A DNA stretch of 64,000 bases from JdFR-22 sp964534325 (GTDB lineage Archaea; Halobacteriota; Archaeoglobi; Archaeoglobales; Archaeoglobaceae): the NCBI GenBank assembly GCA_964534325.1, contig CAZHOR010000004.1, forward strand, positions 62,001-126,000. Reading direction: 5' to 3'. How positions within the stretch are numbered: position 1 is the stretch's first letter; the number at the start of each line of letters is the position of its first letter. The notes beneath the pieces were generated by a model. That model searched no databases and had not been told where the DNA came from. It saw only the letters and a program-made list of their open reading frames with translations. Below are positions 25,313 to 35,100 of this stretch, piece by piece. Position numbers and translations under genes: made by a program.

Positions 25313-26539
25313 TTAGACGTACATTACGCCTTTTTCCTGGGTTTTCTCTGTTTCTTTCTTCATTACCTTGTTGACTGCGTTCACAAAGTCGTTCATGGTG
25401 ACTTCAGTTCGTTCCTGTCTTATGGTGAGCATTCCTGCTTCGGTGACTATCGCCTTTATGTCTGCTCCGCTGCAGGTCTCTGTTATTTCGGAGAGTTTGT
25501 TGAAGTCAACGTCTTCTGCTAAGCTCATGGTTCTGGAGTGTATCTTGAATATCTTTATCCTTTCTTCGAAGGTGGGCATCTCGATCTCGATGATTCGGTC
25601 GAATCTCCCTGGTCTGAGTATTGCGGGGTCCAGAATGTCGATCCTGTTGGTGGCGCCTATGATCTTTATGTCTCCTCTGGGGTCGAATCCGTCCATTTCT
25701 GCCAGTAATTGCATAAGGGTTCTCTGGACTTCTCTGTCGCCGCTGGTGTCGCTTCCTGTTCTTCTGGCTGCAATAGCATCTAATTCGTCTATGAATATGA
25801 TTGCGGGTGCTTTTTCTTTGGCGAACTCGAAGACTTCTCTGACCAGTCGTGCTCCTTCTCCGATGTATTTCTGAACGAATTCACTGCCCACTACTCGTAT
25901 GAATGTGGCGTCGGTGTGATGTGCTACGGCTTTGGCAAGCAGTGTCTTACCTGTACCTGGTGGTCCATAGAGCAGTATTCCTTTGGGTGGTTCAATGCCC
26001 ACCTTGTCGAACAGCTCCGGTTTGAGTATGGGGAGCTCGACTGTCTCTCTGAGCTCTTCTGTTTGTCTTTCCAGTCCACCTACGTCAGTATATTTTATTT
26101 CGGGCTTTTCTTCGACTTCAAACCCATAAACTGTGGGATCTTTTGGTGAGGGTAATACGCCGACTACGGCGAGGGTTTGCTGGTTCATAGCAACCCTTGT
26201 ACCAGGCTTTATTTCTTCTTTATCCAGATATTGTGAGCTGTGCACCACGAATTTGGGCCCAGTACTGCTTTTAATTATAATACGGTTATCTTCAAGGATG
26301 TCTGAGACATGACCTATAAGTAAGGGTGGTGATCTTAATCTCTCAATCTCGCTTTTTAATCTTCTAACTTCTCTTTCGTAGCGAATTCTTTCGCTTTCGG
26401 CAAACCTTTTTTCGTCTTCAAGCCTTCGGTAAAGCTCTTTGAGCCTGACATATTCTTCTTCGATCTGCTTTAGTCTATCGACTAAATATTCAGACATATC
26501 TATATTTTCGTTGTTTTTAGTCTCTGTATCTTCACTCAC
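25313..26539 (-). CDS. pan: Proteasome-activating nucleotidase PAN
   Basis: 408 residues. N-terminal coiled coil (about 15-70), OB domain (72-140), AAA+ module with Walker A GPPGTGKT (192-199), Walker B IIFIDELDA, arginine-finger region, and a C-terminal HbYX tail (MYV) that docks into the 20S proteasome. By family it is a hexameric unfoldase that feeds substrates to the archaeal proteasome. The start is GTG at 26539 after GGAGG. It is transcribed divergently from the aMBF1 gene over about 70 bp, with a minus-strand TATA (ATATATAAATT). No proteasome subunit gene is in the window. Confidence 0.98.
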   Translation of the reverse strand: MSEDTETKNNENIDMSEYLVDRLKQIEEEYVRLKELYRRLEDEKRFAESERIRYEREVRRLKSEIERLRSPPLLIGHVSDILEDNRIIIKSSTGPKFVVHSSQYLDKEEIKPGTRVAMNQQTLAVVGVLPSPKDPTVYGFEVEEKPEIKYTDVGGLERQTEELRETVELPILKPELFDKVGIEPPKGILLYGPPGTGKTLLAKAVAHHTDATFIRVVGSEFVQKYIGEGARLVREVFEFAKEKAPAIIFIDELDAIAARRTGSDTSGDREVQRTLMQLLAEMDGFDPRGDIKIIGATNRIDILDPAILRPGRFDRIIEIEMPTFEERIKIFKIHSRTMSLAEDVDFNKLSEITETCSGADIKAIVTEAGMLTIRQERTEVTMNDFVNAVNKVMKKETEKTQEKGVMYV

Positions 26540-26609
26540 TGTAGAGCCTCCAAATTTATATATGGAAAAACCACTATAAGAACTTATTGGATAATATTAG
26601 GTGAAATCT

Positions 26610-27095
26610 ATGGAATGCGAGATTTGCGGAAAAGAAATAAGAGGTAAACCAATCAAAATCCTGGTAGAAGGTAGTGAAGTTAATGTGTGCTTCAATTGCA
26701 AACCTCTGGGAACTGAGAAGCAAATCACCAAGAGTTCCCAAAAGGGAGCTAAAAGGGTGTTGTTGAACAGGAAAGCTCCCAGAACAAGCAAATCAAGTAC
26801 CGAATTTTCAGATGAACTTGTTGAAGGTTATAATCAGGTCATTAGGAGAGAAAGGGAGAACAGAGGCTGGAGCCAGGAAAAACTTGGTAAGAAGATCCAG
26901 GAAAAAGAATCACTCATCAGGAAGATAGAGAACAAGGAGATCAGTCCTGAACCAAATGTGGTGGAGAAACTGGAGAAGCTGTTCGACCTCAAGCTGAGGG
27001 AGAAGCCTACAGAAGTTAAGGTTGACCTCAAAAAGAGTGACATGACACCCACTTTAGGGGACGTAGTCACTATTAAAAAGAAAAAATCAGAGTAA
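26610..27095 (+). CDS. Multiprotein bridging factor 1 (aMBF1)
   Basis: 161 residues. N-terminal zinc ribbon CEICGK...CFNC, a basic linker, then a Cro/C1-type helix-turn-helix (NRGWSQEKLGKKIQEKESLIRKIENKEISPEPNVVEKL), and a C-terminal segment TPTLGDVVTIKKKK, the standard aMBF1 layout. It links transcription or translation to stress in archaea. The ATG at 26610 is chosen over GTG 26601 because AGGTGA lies 5 bases before it. The methyltransferase gene starts 4 bp after its stop, so the two form an operon. Confidence 0.95.
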   Translation: MECEICGKEIRGKPIKILVEGSEVNVCFNCKPLGTEKQITKSSQKGAKRVLLNRKAPRTSKSSTEFSDELVEGYNQVIRRERENRGWSQEKLGKKIQEKESLIRKIENKEISPEPNVVEKLEKLFDLKLREKPTEVKVDLKKSDMTPTLGDVVTIKKKKSE

Positions 27096-27099
27096 CCAG

Positions 27100-28278
27100 A
27101 TGAAAAACAAAGACAGGGAGAGGGACACGAACAAGGATGAAGATGACCAGGCAGTCGATAAAGCCAAATCACTAATACAGAAGGGCCTGAAGAAGAACCA
27201 GATTGTTCATAAAGTCAAGGGTAAGTTCCTCCAACCTGATGACATATACGAAGTGGCCAAATACAGGATCAAGGCCAAAGAAAAGTTTGGAGAGCTTGCC
27301 AATAAACTCTATTTTGATGAGTGGGGCCTGAGATACTCCACTCCCAGGTTGATAGCCCGGTACAGGGCTGAGCGGCTTGAGTGCAACACCATTGCCGATA
27401 TAAGCTGTGGAGTAGGAGCACAACTAATATTCTTCGCTGAAGTATGCCATAAGGTTTATGGAGTGGAAATAGATAAGAAAAGGGCCCTATACGCCAGATT
27501 GAACGCAAAGGCTCTGGGCCTGACCAACGTGGACGTAATCAAGGGGGATGCGTTTAACGATGACGTGATCAACAGGATAAGTGATGCTGAAGTCTTCTTT
27601 TCCGACCCCTCCAGACCACCCGAAGAAAAAGTGAGAGGTGTGGATAGTCTGGAGCCCAATCCCCTCAAAGTATTTGAAAAATATAGAGAGATAGGGGACG
27701 TAGCCTTCGAGCTTCCCCCGCAAATGCATCCTTCGAGAGTCCCTCTGGAGGGAGAGAAAGAGTACACTTCCTTGAACTTCAAGCTGAACAGGCTGGCACT
27801 CTACACAGGAGAGCTGGCGAGTAGCGAGGTGTCAGCGGTTTCCATACCCTCAAAAGAGAGGGTAAGTAATGAGGATGAAGAATACAGCGTTAAAGAGAGC
27901 GGGAAAGTCGATTCATTTCTTTACGAAGTGGATAACACTATCTTAAAGGCTGGATTGCTTCCCAACCTCCTGGGGAAACTCGGTTTTGATGCCGAAATGG
28001 CTCAAAGCACCAGCAGAAGAACCTTCTTGACAGCAGATGAGGAGAAGGATTCCGCTTTCTTGAGAAAATATGATGTCCTGAAAGTGACCGAATTCAATAT
28101 AACCACCGTCAAAGAAGAATTAAAGGAGTTAGGAGCAGGTAAGGTCACTCTCCGCTTCTCTCTGGACCCATCGGAATACTGGAGCGTAAGGAACACTATT
28201 GAAGAAGACCTCAAGGGAGATAAGTGGGTCTACCTGTTCAACATTGGAGATAAAGCCGTTATAACCTCCGAGAAATAA
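27100..28278 (+). CDS. SAM-dependent methyltransferase with THUMP-like C-terminus
   Basis: 392 residues. A Rossmann methyltransferase core begins near residue 100 with IADISCGVGAQLIFFAEVCHKVYGVEID (SAM-binding motif I, GVG) and FSDPSRPPEEK (motif IV-like DPSR). The C-terminal part (about 255-390) resembles the THUMP-like domain of uncharacterised class I methyltransferases that act on RNA. It begins with a basic, charged N-terminus (KNKDRERDTNKDEDD). It follows aMBF1 in one unit. The target, probably an RNA base, is not known. Confidence 0.85.
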   Translation: MKNKDRERDTNKDEDDQAVDKAKSLIQKGLKKNQIVHKVKGKFLQPDDIYEVAKYRIKAKEKFGELANKLYFDEWGLRYSTPRLIARYRAERLECNTIADISCGVGAQLIFFAEVCHKVYGVEIDKKRALYARLNAKALGLTNVDVIKGDAFNDDVINRISDAEVFFSDPSRPPEEKVRGVDSLEPNPLKVFEKYREIGDVAFELPPQMHPSRVPLEGEKEYTSLNFKLNRLALYTGELASSEVSAVSIPSKERVSNEDEEYSVKESGKVDSFLYEVDNTILKAGLLPNLLGKLGFDAEMAQSTSRRTFLTADEEKDSAFLRKYDVLKVTEFNITTVKEELKELGAGKVTLRFSLDPSEYWSVRNTIEEDLKGDKWVYLFNIGDKAVITSEK

Positions 28279-28369
28279 AGAGGGAGATAGGAATTTATTA
28301 CCGGAAAGGTTTACCACCGATTCCGGGCCAAATACTATCGAGTTCTTCTGAAATGGAACCCCGTTTCTC

Positions 28370-28462
28370 TATAAAAGAGGAGTGGTCTAATGCCGGTTGG
28401 AGAGGTCACCCCCCGGGATTCCCTTCAAACTATGCAGTTCGCCTGAAACAATAGAACTTTTT
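28370..28462 (+). ncRNA. Intergenic element with 16-bp core, copy A (TATA box, core, T-run)
   Basis: TATAAAA (28370-28376) lies exactly 21 bp before the core TGCCGGTTGGAGAGGT (28391-28406), the same distance as in copy B. A T-run at 28457-28462 follows. An in-frame ATG over the core would encode MPVGEVTPRD and eight further residues (28390-28446). It could be a small RNA promoter plus transcript or a tiny leaderless gene. The rest of the 409-bp gap to cas6 shows nothing else clear. Confidence 0.4.
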
Positions 28463-28687
28463 GACATTGTGATATATAACTTTTATGTTTATTGTCTCAT
28501 TTTGTCATCAACATAGATCATCATAATTATCTAAAACGAACATGAAAAATATAGAGTAAATAAAAAATTAGAAAATATTATGAATTTCTAAATTGAAATT
28601 GCTTATATGCTGTAACTTTTAATGCTTATGGTTAATGTACAGATGATGACTTGATAAAATAGTCTTGATAAAAAAGTCTAAATCCCA

Positions 28688-29395
28688 TTATTTTAGAGGG
28701 TTTACGAATCCGAATCCCATACTGTTCTTCTCTCCCAGCCCGCATTCCATAATAAAGTTGTAGAACGCCTTCTCACCCTTACTTATGCTTGATCTCTCTA
28801 AGAGGCTCCACACGTTCCCGATGACTATGAACTCTTTTCCTCCCTTGAAGTTTCTTACCGCCACTTCTTTCTTGAATTCCATGTTGTCGAAGAGGTCTCC
28901 TTCCAGCTGGAAGTCGGAGTTGTAGTATGCGTTATACTTTTTGACCGCATTATCCTTTAGGCGTTGGTGAAAGAAGTCGAGGTCTCCGTCCCGTTTGAAT
29001 GAGTAATATATGTTCATCTTGTTATCCTTATACAGAACGATGGGGCTACCGGAGATGAAACTGTTCTTGAGGCTGACGTAGAACTTCTTGAGGTCTTCGA
29101 TCTTCACTTTGTGGGTTTTGAGTCTGAACTCCTTCTTTTCGTTCAGGGATTTGTATAGCGTATTGATGAAATGTGGGTCTGGAGAAGAAATAATGAGGTT
29201 CTTGTCTTCATCCTCCCTGTAATCGCCGCTAGGGAATATGTCTGAGAAACAGAAGAATTTGAAACTGGATGTATCGTGAAGAGAGCTGTAACTGCTCTCT
29301 TTCAAAGCCGAGTAAATAAACCCCTGCAAAGTGTGCTTGCACACTTCGTCAAAAGAGAAACTCTCCAGAGGCCTAAATCTCAGCAAAATCCTCAT
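28688..29395 (-). CDS. cas6: Cas6 CRISPR endoribonuclease (orphan)
   Basis: 235 residues, the normal length. The C-terminal Gly-rich loop GLGEKNSMGFGFVNPL is the hallmark of Cas6, which binds and cuts the CRISPR repeat hairpin. The N-terminus RILLRFRPLESFSFDEVCKHTLQGFIYSAL carries the ferredoxin-fold start with a His (His17) that may be catalytic. No other cas gene, no effector, and no repeat array lies within the window, so it must act in trans on an array elsewhere or be a leftover. The start is ATG 29395; upstream is the convergent-to-nothing 100-bp gap to cysS. Confidence 0.88.
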   Translation of the reverse strand: MRILLRFRPLESFSFDEVCKHTLQGFIYSALKESSYSSLHDTSSFKFFCFSDIFPSGDYREDEDKNLIISSPDPHFINTLYKSLNEKKEFRLKTHKVKIEDLKKFYVSLKNSFISGSPIVLYKDNKMNIYYSFKRDGDLDFFHQRLKDNAVKKYNAYYNSDFQLEGDLFDNMEFKKEVAVRNFKGGKEFIVIGNVWSLLERSSISKGEKAFYNFIMECGLGEKNSMGFGFVNPLK

Positions 29396-29496
29396 ATGTT
29401 TTGATCGGGGTTACTGTTTGAAAATATTTGTGTCGAAGTTGCATCTATTACCAGTATGCATTACCCTAATACTCTACTACCAACTGACCCAACTGA

Positions 29497-30894
29497 CTAT
29501 TCAACGTACCATCTGGTGCCGCGGGGGGTATCAATAAGTTTTATCCCCCTTCCTTTAAGCTCATCTCTTATGGAATCAGCTCTGGAGAAGTCCTTTTCGC
29601 TTCTTGCCGACTCCCTCTCCATTATCAGCTCCATGGTTTTGTCATCCAGTACCGGAACCCTTTGATGGTCCTCGAACAACCCCAATATGTGGCAGAGCTG
29701 CTGGAATTCTTTTAAGGCTTTATCAAGCTGCTCGGTGCTTCCTTCTCCCTGATTAACGGTCCTGTTGAGTATGCCGGATAATTCATGGAGCACGGATAAT
29801 GCTTTTGGTACATTGAAGTCGTCATCCATTGCAGACTCGAACCTGCTAACGTATTCCTCCAGCTCAATATCTGTTTCCTCACCATCACTTCCAAAGGTCT
29901 TTCTGGCTGCCAACTCCATATCCACCAGCTCCAGGGTGTTTTTAAGCGATACATATGAGTTCTGGGCTGTCTCCAGTGCTTTTTCGCTGTAGTCCAGAGC
30001 GCTCCTGTAGTGGGATGAAAGCAGAAAGTACCTGATAACCTCCCCAGGATAGTTGTGGAGGAGGTCTCTGATCTTGATTATGTTCCCCAGGCTCTTGCTC
30101 ATCTTCTCTCCCTTAACGGTTATGAAATCGTTGTGCATCCAGTACCTCACTGGCTCGGAATCAGTGAGGGAGTAGCTCTGGGTCCTCTCGTTCTCGTGAT
30201 GGGGGAATATGAGGTCTTTACCCCCACCATGTATGTCGAAGGGGACACCCAGGTAGTTGTTGGCCAGCACGGAGCACTCAATGTGCCAGCCCGGTCTTCC
30301 TTTGCCCCAGGGAGAGTCAAAAGCGGCCTCAGCCTGATAATCCTCATCTTTTGCTGACTTCCATAAAGCAAAATCCTTAACATCCTTCTTTCTGGAGTCT
30401 GGCTCGATCCTGTGCTGGTTCAGCTCGTTCAAGCTCATACCGGAGAGCTCCCCGTACCTATCAAAGGACGGGACGTGAAAATAGATGTCTCCATCGACCT
30501 GATAGGCATACCCCTTCTCTATGAGCTTTTTTATGGCATCCACAATATCTGTAATGTGGACAGAAACTAAGGGCTGTACAGTTTCCCTGACGTTCAACTC
30601 GTCCATATCCTTAAGGTACTCGTCTATGAATTTGCGGGCTACCCCTTTCTGTGTGCTGGATTCCTGGACAGCTCTGTTGACTATCTTATCATCCACATCC
30701 GTAAAGTTCTGGACGTAAGTGACTTTATGGCCCTTGTACTCCAGATACCTCCTGACAGTATCAAAGAAAACAGAACTCCTTGCATGACCTATATGGGAGT
30801 AATCATAAGCTGTGATACCGCAAACATACATTTTCACCTTCTTATCCAGTTCCAACTCATCCAGATGTCTGGTAAAGGTGTTGTAAACCCTCAT
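29497..30894 (-). CDS. cysS: Cysteinyl-tRNA synthetase
   Basis: 465 residues, standard length. Class I signature YDYSHIGHARS (HIGH-type) near residues 31-41 and KMSKSLGN, with zinc ligands in MYVCGIT, the internal WHIECS and HHENERTQS. It charges tRNA-Cys directly, so the organism does not rely only on the SepRS/SepCysS route. It is read toward cas6 on the same strand, 101 bp apart, with no visible link. Confidence 0.98.
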   Translation of the reverse strand: MRVYNTFTRHLDELELDKKVKMYVCGITAYDYSHIGHARSSVFFDTVRRYLEYKGHKVTYVQNFTDVDDKIVNRAVQESSTQKGVARKFIDEYLKDMDELNVRETVQPLVSVHITDIVDAIKKLIEKGYAYQVDGDIYFHVPSFDRYGELSGMSLNELNQHRIEPDSRKKDVKDFALWKSAKDEDYQAEAAFDSPWGKGRPGWHIECSVLANNYLGVPFDIHGGGKDLIFPHHENERTQSYSLTDSEPVRYWMHNDFITVKGEKMSKSLGNIIKIRDLLHNYPGEVIRYFLLSSHYRSALDYSEKALETAQNSYVSLKNTLELVDMELAARKTFGSDGEETDIELEEYVSRFESAMDDDFNVPKALSVLHELSGILNRTVNQGEGSTEQLDKALKEFQQLCHILGLFEDHQRVPVLDDKTMELIMERESARSEKDFSRADSIRDELKGRGIKLIDTPRGTRWYVE

Positions 30895-31141
30895 GGCCAG
30901 CCGTGTTCAACAGAATTAAAAAACATTTCTGGAATGAGGTATATCAACCTCTTCAAATATCTTCACTCAAATGTTCCTCATCAAATAACGTAGATCTGGT
31001 GGTCAGGATTTTAGGATTGTTTGTTTTTGGGTTTTGGGCTTGTAGAGTATTTGGATTTTTAATCTCTCATTTTTGTTAAGAGTAAATCTTTTATAATTTC
31101 ATGATTACAATCATAATTTAAAGAGTTAATGGGTCCTCCAC

Positions 31142-32158
31142 ATGTCTGAGCTTTTGAGGTTGATAAATAGTCACGTAAGGCATGACGTTTTAAACGATTT
31201 AACCACCATCAGGTCTATTCTGGAGATCTACCAGGACACCAAAAATGATGAGCTATTAAAAGACATTCTTAAGAGGATTGATGGGAGCGCTGAATTCCTA
31301 AAGGAGATGAGAGAAGTAGAATCTATGGTCTCTGAAGGAACTCTAAAGCCTTTAAGCCTCAGTGACGCCCTTAGGCCCATTGAGGACAAATATGGAGGTT
31401 ATGTCAACATCAACGTCAAAAGCGGTTGTACAGTTATGGCAGACGATTCTTTGACTTCCATCTTCGACAATCTGGTGAGGAACGCCATAACTCACGGGAA
31501 TGCAGATAAAATAGATATCAGTATCATTAATAAAGATGAAATCTGCCAGGTGGAAGTTGCGGACAACGGCAAGGGCATTCCAAAAGACATAAGGGATCGT
31601 GTGTTTGAAGCAGGAGTGAGCACCAACGGAACAGGATTAGGGTTATACATAGTCAAGAAAACAGTTGAGAGGTATGGAGGAAGCATTCATTTAGAGGACA
31701 AGCAGCACGGAACTAACTTCGTCTTGCTGTTCAGCACCCCTGATGCACGAAGGCAGGAAAAAAGAGATTCTGGGCTCAGTGTTCTGGGTGAAGTGGGCTG
31801 GGGAACCCACATCTGCCACTTCTATCAAACTAAAAACGATTTACTGGAAGTATTAATACCCTACTTTAGGGCAGGTTTAGAGGGTAATGAGCATTGCGTT
31901 TGGGTCACTTCCGAGTTCTATCTAGAAGAGGCCCAAGAACTGATTAAAAAACGATTTTCTCATGGTGTGGAGGTTTTATCCTATGAGGACCTCTACACCA
32001 CAGATGATAAACAGGAATTGGTGGATAACTGGGTTAGAAAGCTCAATCAGTCTTTAGCTGAAGGATACGATGGCATCAGGATCGCAGGAGATGCTGCATG
32101 GCTGGACAGCCTAAATAAGTTTATAGGTTATGAAGAAGAGATACATAAGACCATATAA
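31142..32158 (+). CDS. N-terminal part of split giant sensor kinase: HisKA-like/HATPase plus start of MEDS domain
   Basis: 338 residues. Residues 4-60 are a DHp helix pair with the phospho-acceptor His14 in SHVRHDVLNDL. An HATPase_c domain follows (DNLVRNAITHG N-box, DNGKGIPKD G1, NGTGLGLYIVKK G2). From about residue 220 a MEDS domain begins (GWGTHICHFYQ, VWVTSEFYLEEAQELIKKR). The frame ends with TAA at 32156-32158 in the middle of MEDS, and the next two codons and ATG 32165 continue in the same phase with the rest of that domain. So this and the next entry are one gene interrupted by a single ochre codon. The kinase core at the N-terminus is unusual. Confidence 0.85.
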   Translation: MSELLRLINSHVRHDVLNDLTTIRSILEIYQDTKNDELLKDILKRIDGSAEFLKEMREVESMVSEGTLKPLSLSDALRPIEDKYGGYVNINVKSGCTVMADDSLTSIFDNLVRNAITHGNADKIDISIINKDEICQVEVADNGKGIPKDIRDRVFEAGVSTNGTGLGLYIVKKTVERYGGSIHLEDKQHGTNFVLLFSTPDARRQEKRDSGLSVLGEVGWGTHICHFYQTKNDLLEVLIPYFRAGLEGNEHCVWVTSEFYLEEAQELIKKRFSHGVEVLSYEDLYTTDDKQELVDNWVRKLNQSLAEGYDGIRIAGDAAWLDSLNKFIGYEEEIHKTI

Positions 32159-32164
32159 GGGAAA

Positions 32165-35100
32165 ATGATGATCGCTGTCTGCTCCTACCCCTTAAATAAG
32201 TTCAAGACCTCTGAGATAGCCGACCTCACCAGCAGACACCACTATACGATTCTGGTTCGAGATGGTCAGTGGGAGTTCATCGAGAATTTTGAGTATCGGA
32301 GATCCCAAAAAGTTCTGCAGAATGTGGAAGAAAAGTACAGGGCGCTGGTGGAGAACGCCAACGAAGGTATCGTCGTGGTGCAGGATGAAAAAATAGTCTA
32401 CGTCAATTTTAGGGCTATGGAGGTATCAGGATACTCCCAGGAAGAGATGATGTTCACGCCGTTCTCCGAATTCATTCACCCCGAGGACAGAGAAATGGTT
32501 TTCAACCGCTACAAGGAAAGAGTTAGCGGTGTGGGAACCGACAACTATCAATTCAGGTTCATAGATAAGTGGGGAGAAATCAGGTGGGCTGAGGTCAAGG
32601 TCACTTCAATTGAGTGGGATGGCAAGCCAGCCACCCTAAATCTATTAACCGATATCACTGCTCAAAAGAAAGCTGAAGAAAAGCTGCAGGAGCTTAAAAC
32701 GAGTTACCAGGAGCTATTCGACAAGTCAGGCGAGGCTGTATTCATCCACGACCCGGATACAGCCGAAATCCTTGACGTCAACCAGAGAATGTGCGAATTA
32801 TACGGGTATTCTCGCGAAGAAGCTTTGAACCTCAAAGTAGGTGACTTGAGCGCAGGAGAACTTTACACTCACGAAAAGGCTAAAGAATGGGTTAATAAAG
32901 CGAGAACAGAGGGACCTCAGACCTTTGAATGGCAGGGGAAAAAGAATGATGGGACAGTATTCTGGGAAGAAGTCACTCTCAAAAAGGCGACAATAGGGGG
33001 TAAGGAGCGAATTCTTGCCAATGTACGTGACATCACAGAGCGCAAAAAAGCAGAGGAAGCCTTGAAAGGAGCATGGAAAAAAGCAAGAGAGGCGGAGAAG
33101 CTTTACTCTACCCTGGTTGAAAACGTTAATGATATGGTGTTCATGCTGGACTCCCAAGGCCAGGTAACTTTCTTTAATTCCTTTGTAAAGGAGCATTACT
33201 CTTTGAGTGATGAGGAAGCACAGAAATTGCTTGGAACGCATGTATCCTTTTTCTGGTGTGACGAATCCATAAATAAGGTCCAAAAAGCTTTGGATAAAGT
33301 AATAGAGGAAAGAAAAGAGTTCTCTATTGACTGTGTTTGCGAAGATAGAGATTATTTATTGAAAATAACCCCCCTGATCGACTCCGGCGAATTGACGAGC
33401 ATGATCGCAGTAGCCAGGGACATAAGCGAGCACAAACAAGTGGAAGAGGTGCTAAGACAAAGAGAACAGGCTTTAGAAGATATTGTTGAAGGTAGTCCAG
33501 TTCCCAAATTCGTTCTTGATAAGCATCACCGGGTCACACACTGGAACAGGGCATGCGAGAAATTATCCGGGGTCAGTTCGGAGGAAGTTATTGGAACTAA
33601 CAGGCAGTGGTACCCCTGGTACCATGAAGAACGACCCACAATGGCCGATTTGATTATAGATGGTAATGAAGATGAGCTCATCCGGTATTACGATGGAAAG
33701 CAATTGAGTCCTTCTATCAAGGAAGGAGCTTATGAAGCCGTTGATTACTTCCCTCATCTGGGTGAAGACGGGAGATGGTTATACTTCACCGCCTGTCCGC
33801 TCAAAGATGATGATGGAAGGGTTATCGGAGCTATTGAAACCATTCAAGATGTTACCGAGCGTAAAAAAGCAGAAGAGAACTTGAAAGAGAGCGAGAAGAA
33901 ATACCGGACTTATGTGGATAATTCTCCAGTGGCCATATTCGTTGCCAACTCAGAAGGGGAGTACGTTGATGTCAACAATGCTGCATGTAAGATGCTGGGA
34001 TACACCAGGGATGAACTACTCAACATGTCCGTCCCACAACTGGTTTCTGACGGAGACTACTTAAAAGGTTTTGAACATGTGAGGTCTCATGGCAGTTATC
34101 GGGGTGAGAGAAAGCTTAAGCGCAAAGATGGTTCATTGATCCATGTTGACCTCAACGCCGTAGTCATCGGTGATGGGAACTTCATGGCCTTCTGTTCGGA
34201 TATCACTGAAAAGAAAGAAACGGCGTACGCATTAAAAGAGAGTGAAGCGAGATATCGCAACCTCTTCAATTACTCCAATTACGCTATACTCATACACGAT
34301 CTGGAAGGTAGAATCATTGACGCTAACCAAAAGAGTTTGGAGCTTACGGGTTACTCGAAATCTGAGTTGCTTTCACTGAATATAATGGACCTATCTCCTC
34401 CTGAAGCCACTGAGACTGTTGGAGAGAAGTTCAGTGAAATTTCAAGGGATGGCTTCGTTAACTTTGAAATAAATTATTTGACCAAAGATAATGAGGTCCG
34501 CACTGCCGAAATCTCTGCCAGCATATTTGAATCCGGAGGAAAGACCCTGGTCCAATCAATTGTTAGAGATGTCACTGATAGAAAGGAGTATGAGAGGGCT
34601 TTAAAAGAGAGTGAGGCGAGGTATCGTCAGCTTGTCGATAATGTAACGGACATCCCCTACACCTTGTCTCCTGAAGGGGTGATAACTTACGTAGGCCCTC
34701 AAGTGGAGCAGTACGGGTATAGGGTTCAGGAGATCGTGGGCAGAGGCTTTACCGAGCTTCTGCACCCCGGGGATGTAGAACAGGTGATGTATAACCTGAA
34801 ACGGTCGCTGGAGACTGGGGAAGAACTCCCCTCCGAATTTCGTGTATATTCTCCAGTTATGGGGGTCAGATGGTTCGAAGAAAGAGGGAGACTGGTTAAG
34901 AGTGGTGAAGGAGAGGTAAAGAAAGTTTCCGGGATATTAAGGGATATCACGAGAAGAAAGCAGGTAGAGATGCATGTTGAACACCTGAACTCTCTTCTCA
35001 TGGCCGTTCGTAATATAAACCAGCTCGTAGTTCAGGAACAGGACCTGGATAAACTACTAAATGGTGCCTGTAAGCTATTACTGGAGAACAGAGGATACCT

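Noticed and set aside
28279..28687. CRISPR array next to cas6
   Set aside because: I looked for direct repeats of 25-40 bp at regular spacing in the flanking gaps and saw none. The 16-bp core occurs only once here.
32156..32164. Stop codon read as pyrrolysine or selenocysteine in the giant kinase
   Set aside because: The codon is TAA. Pyrrolysine uses TAG and selenocysteine TGA, so recoding by those routes does not apply.
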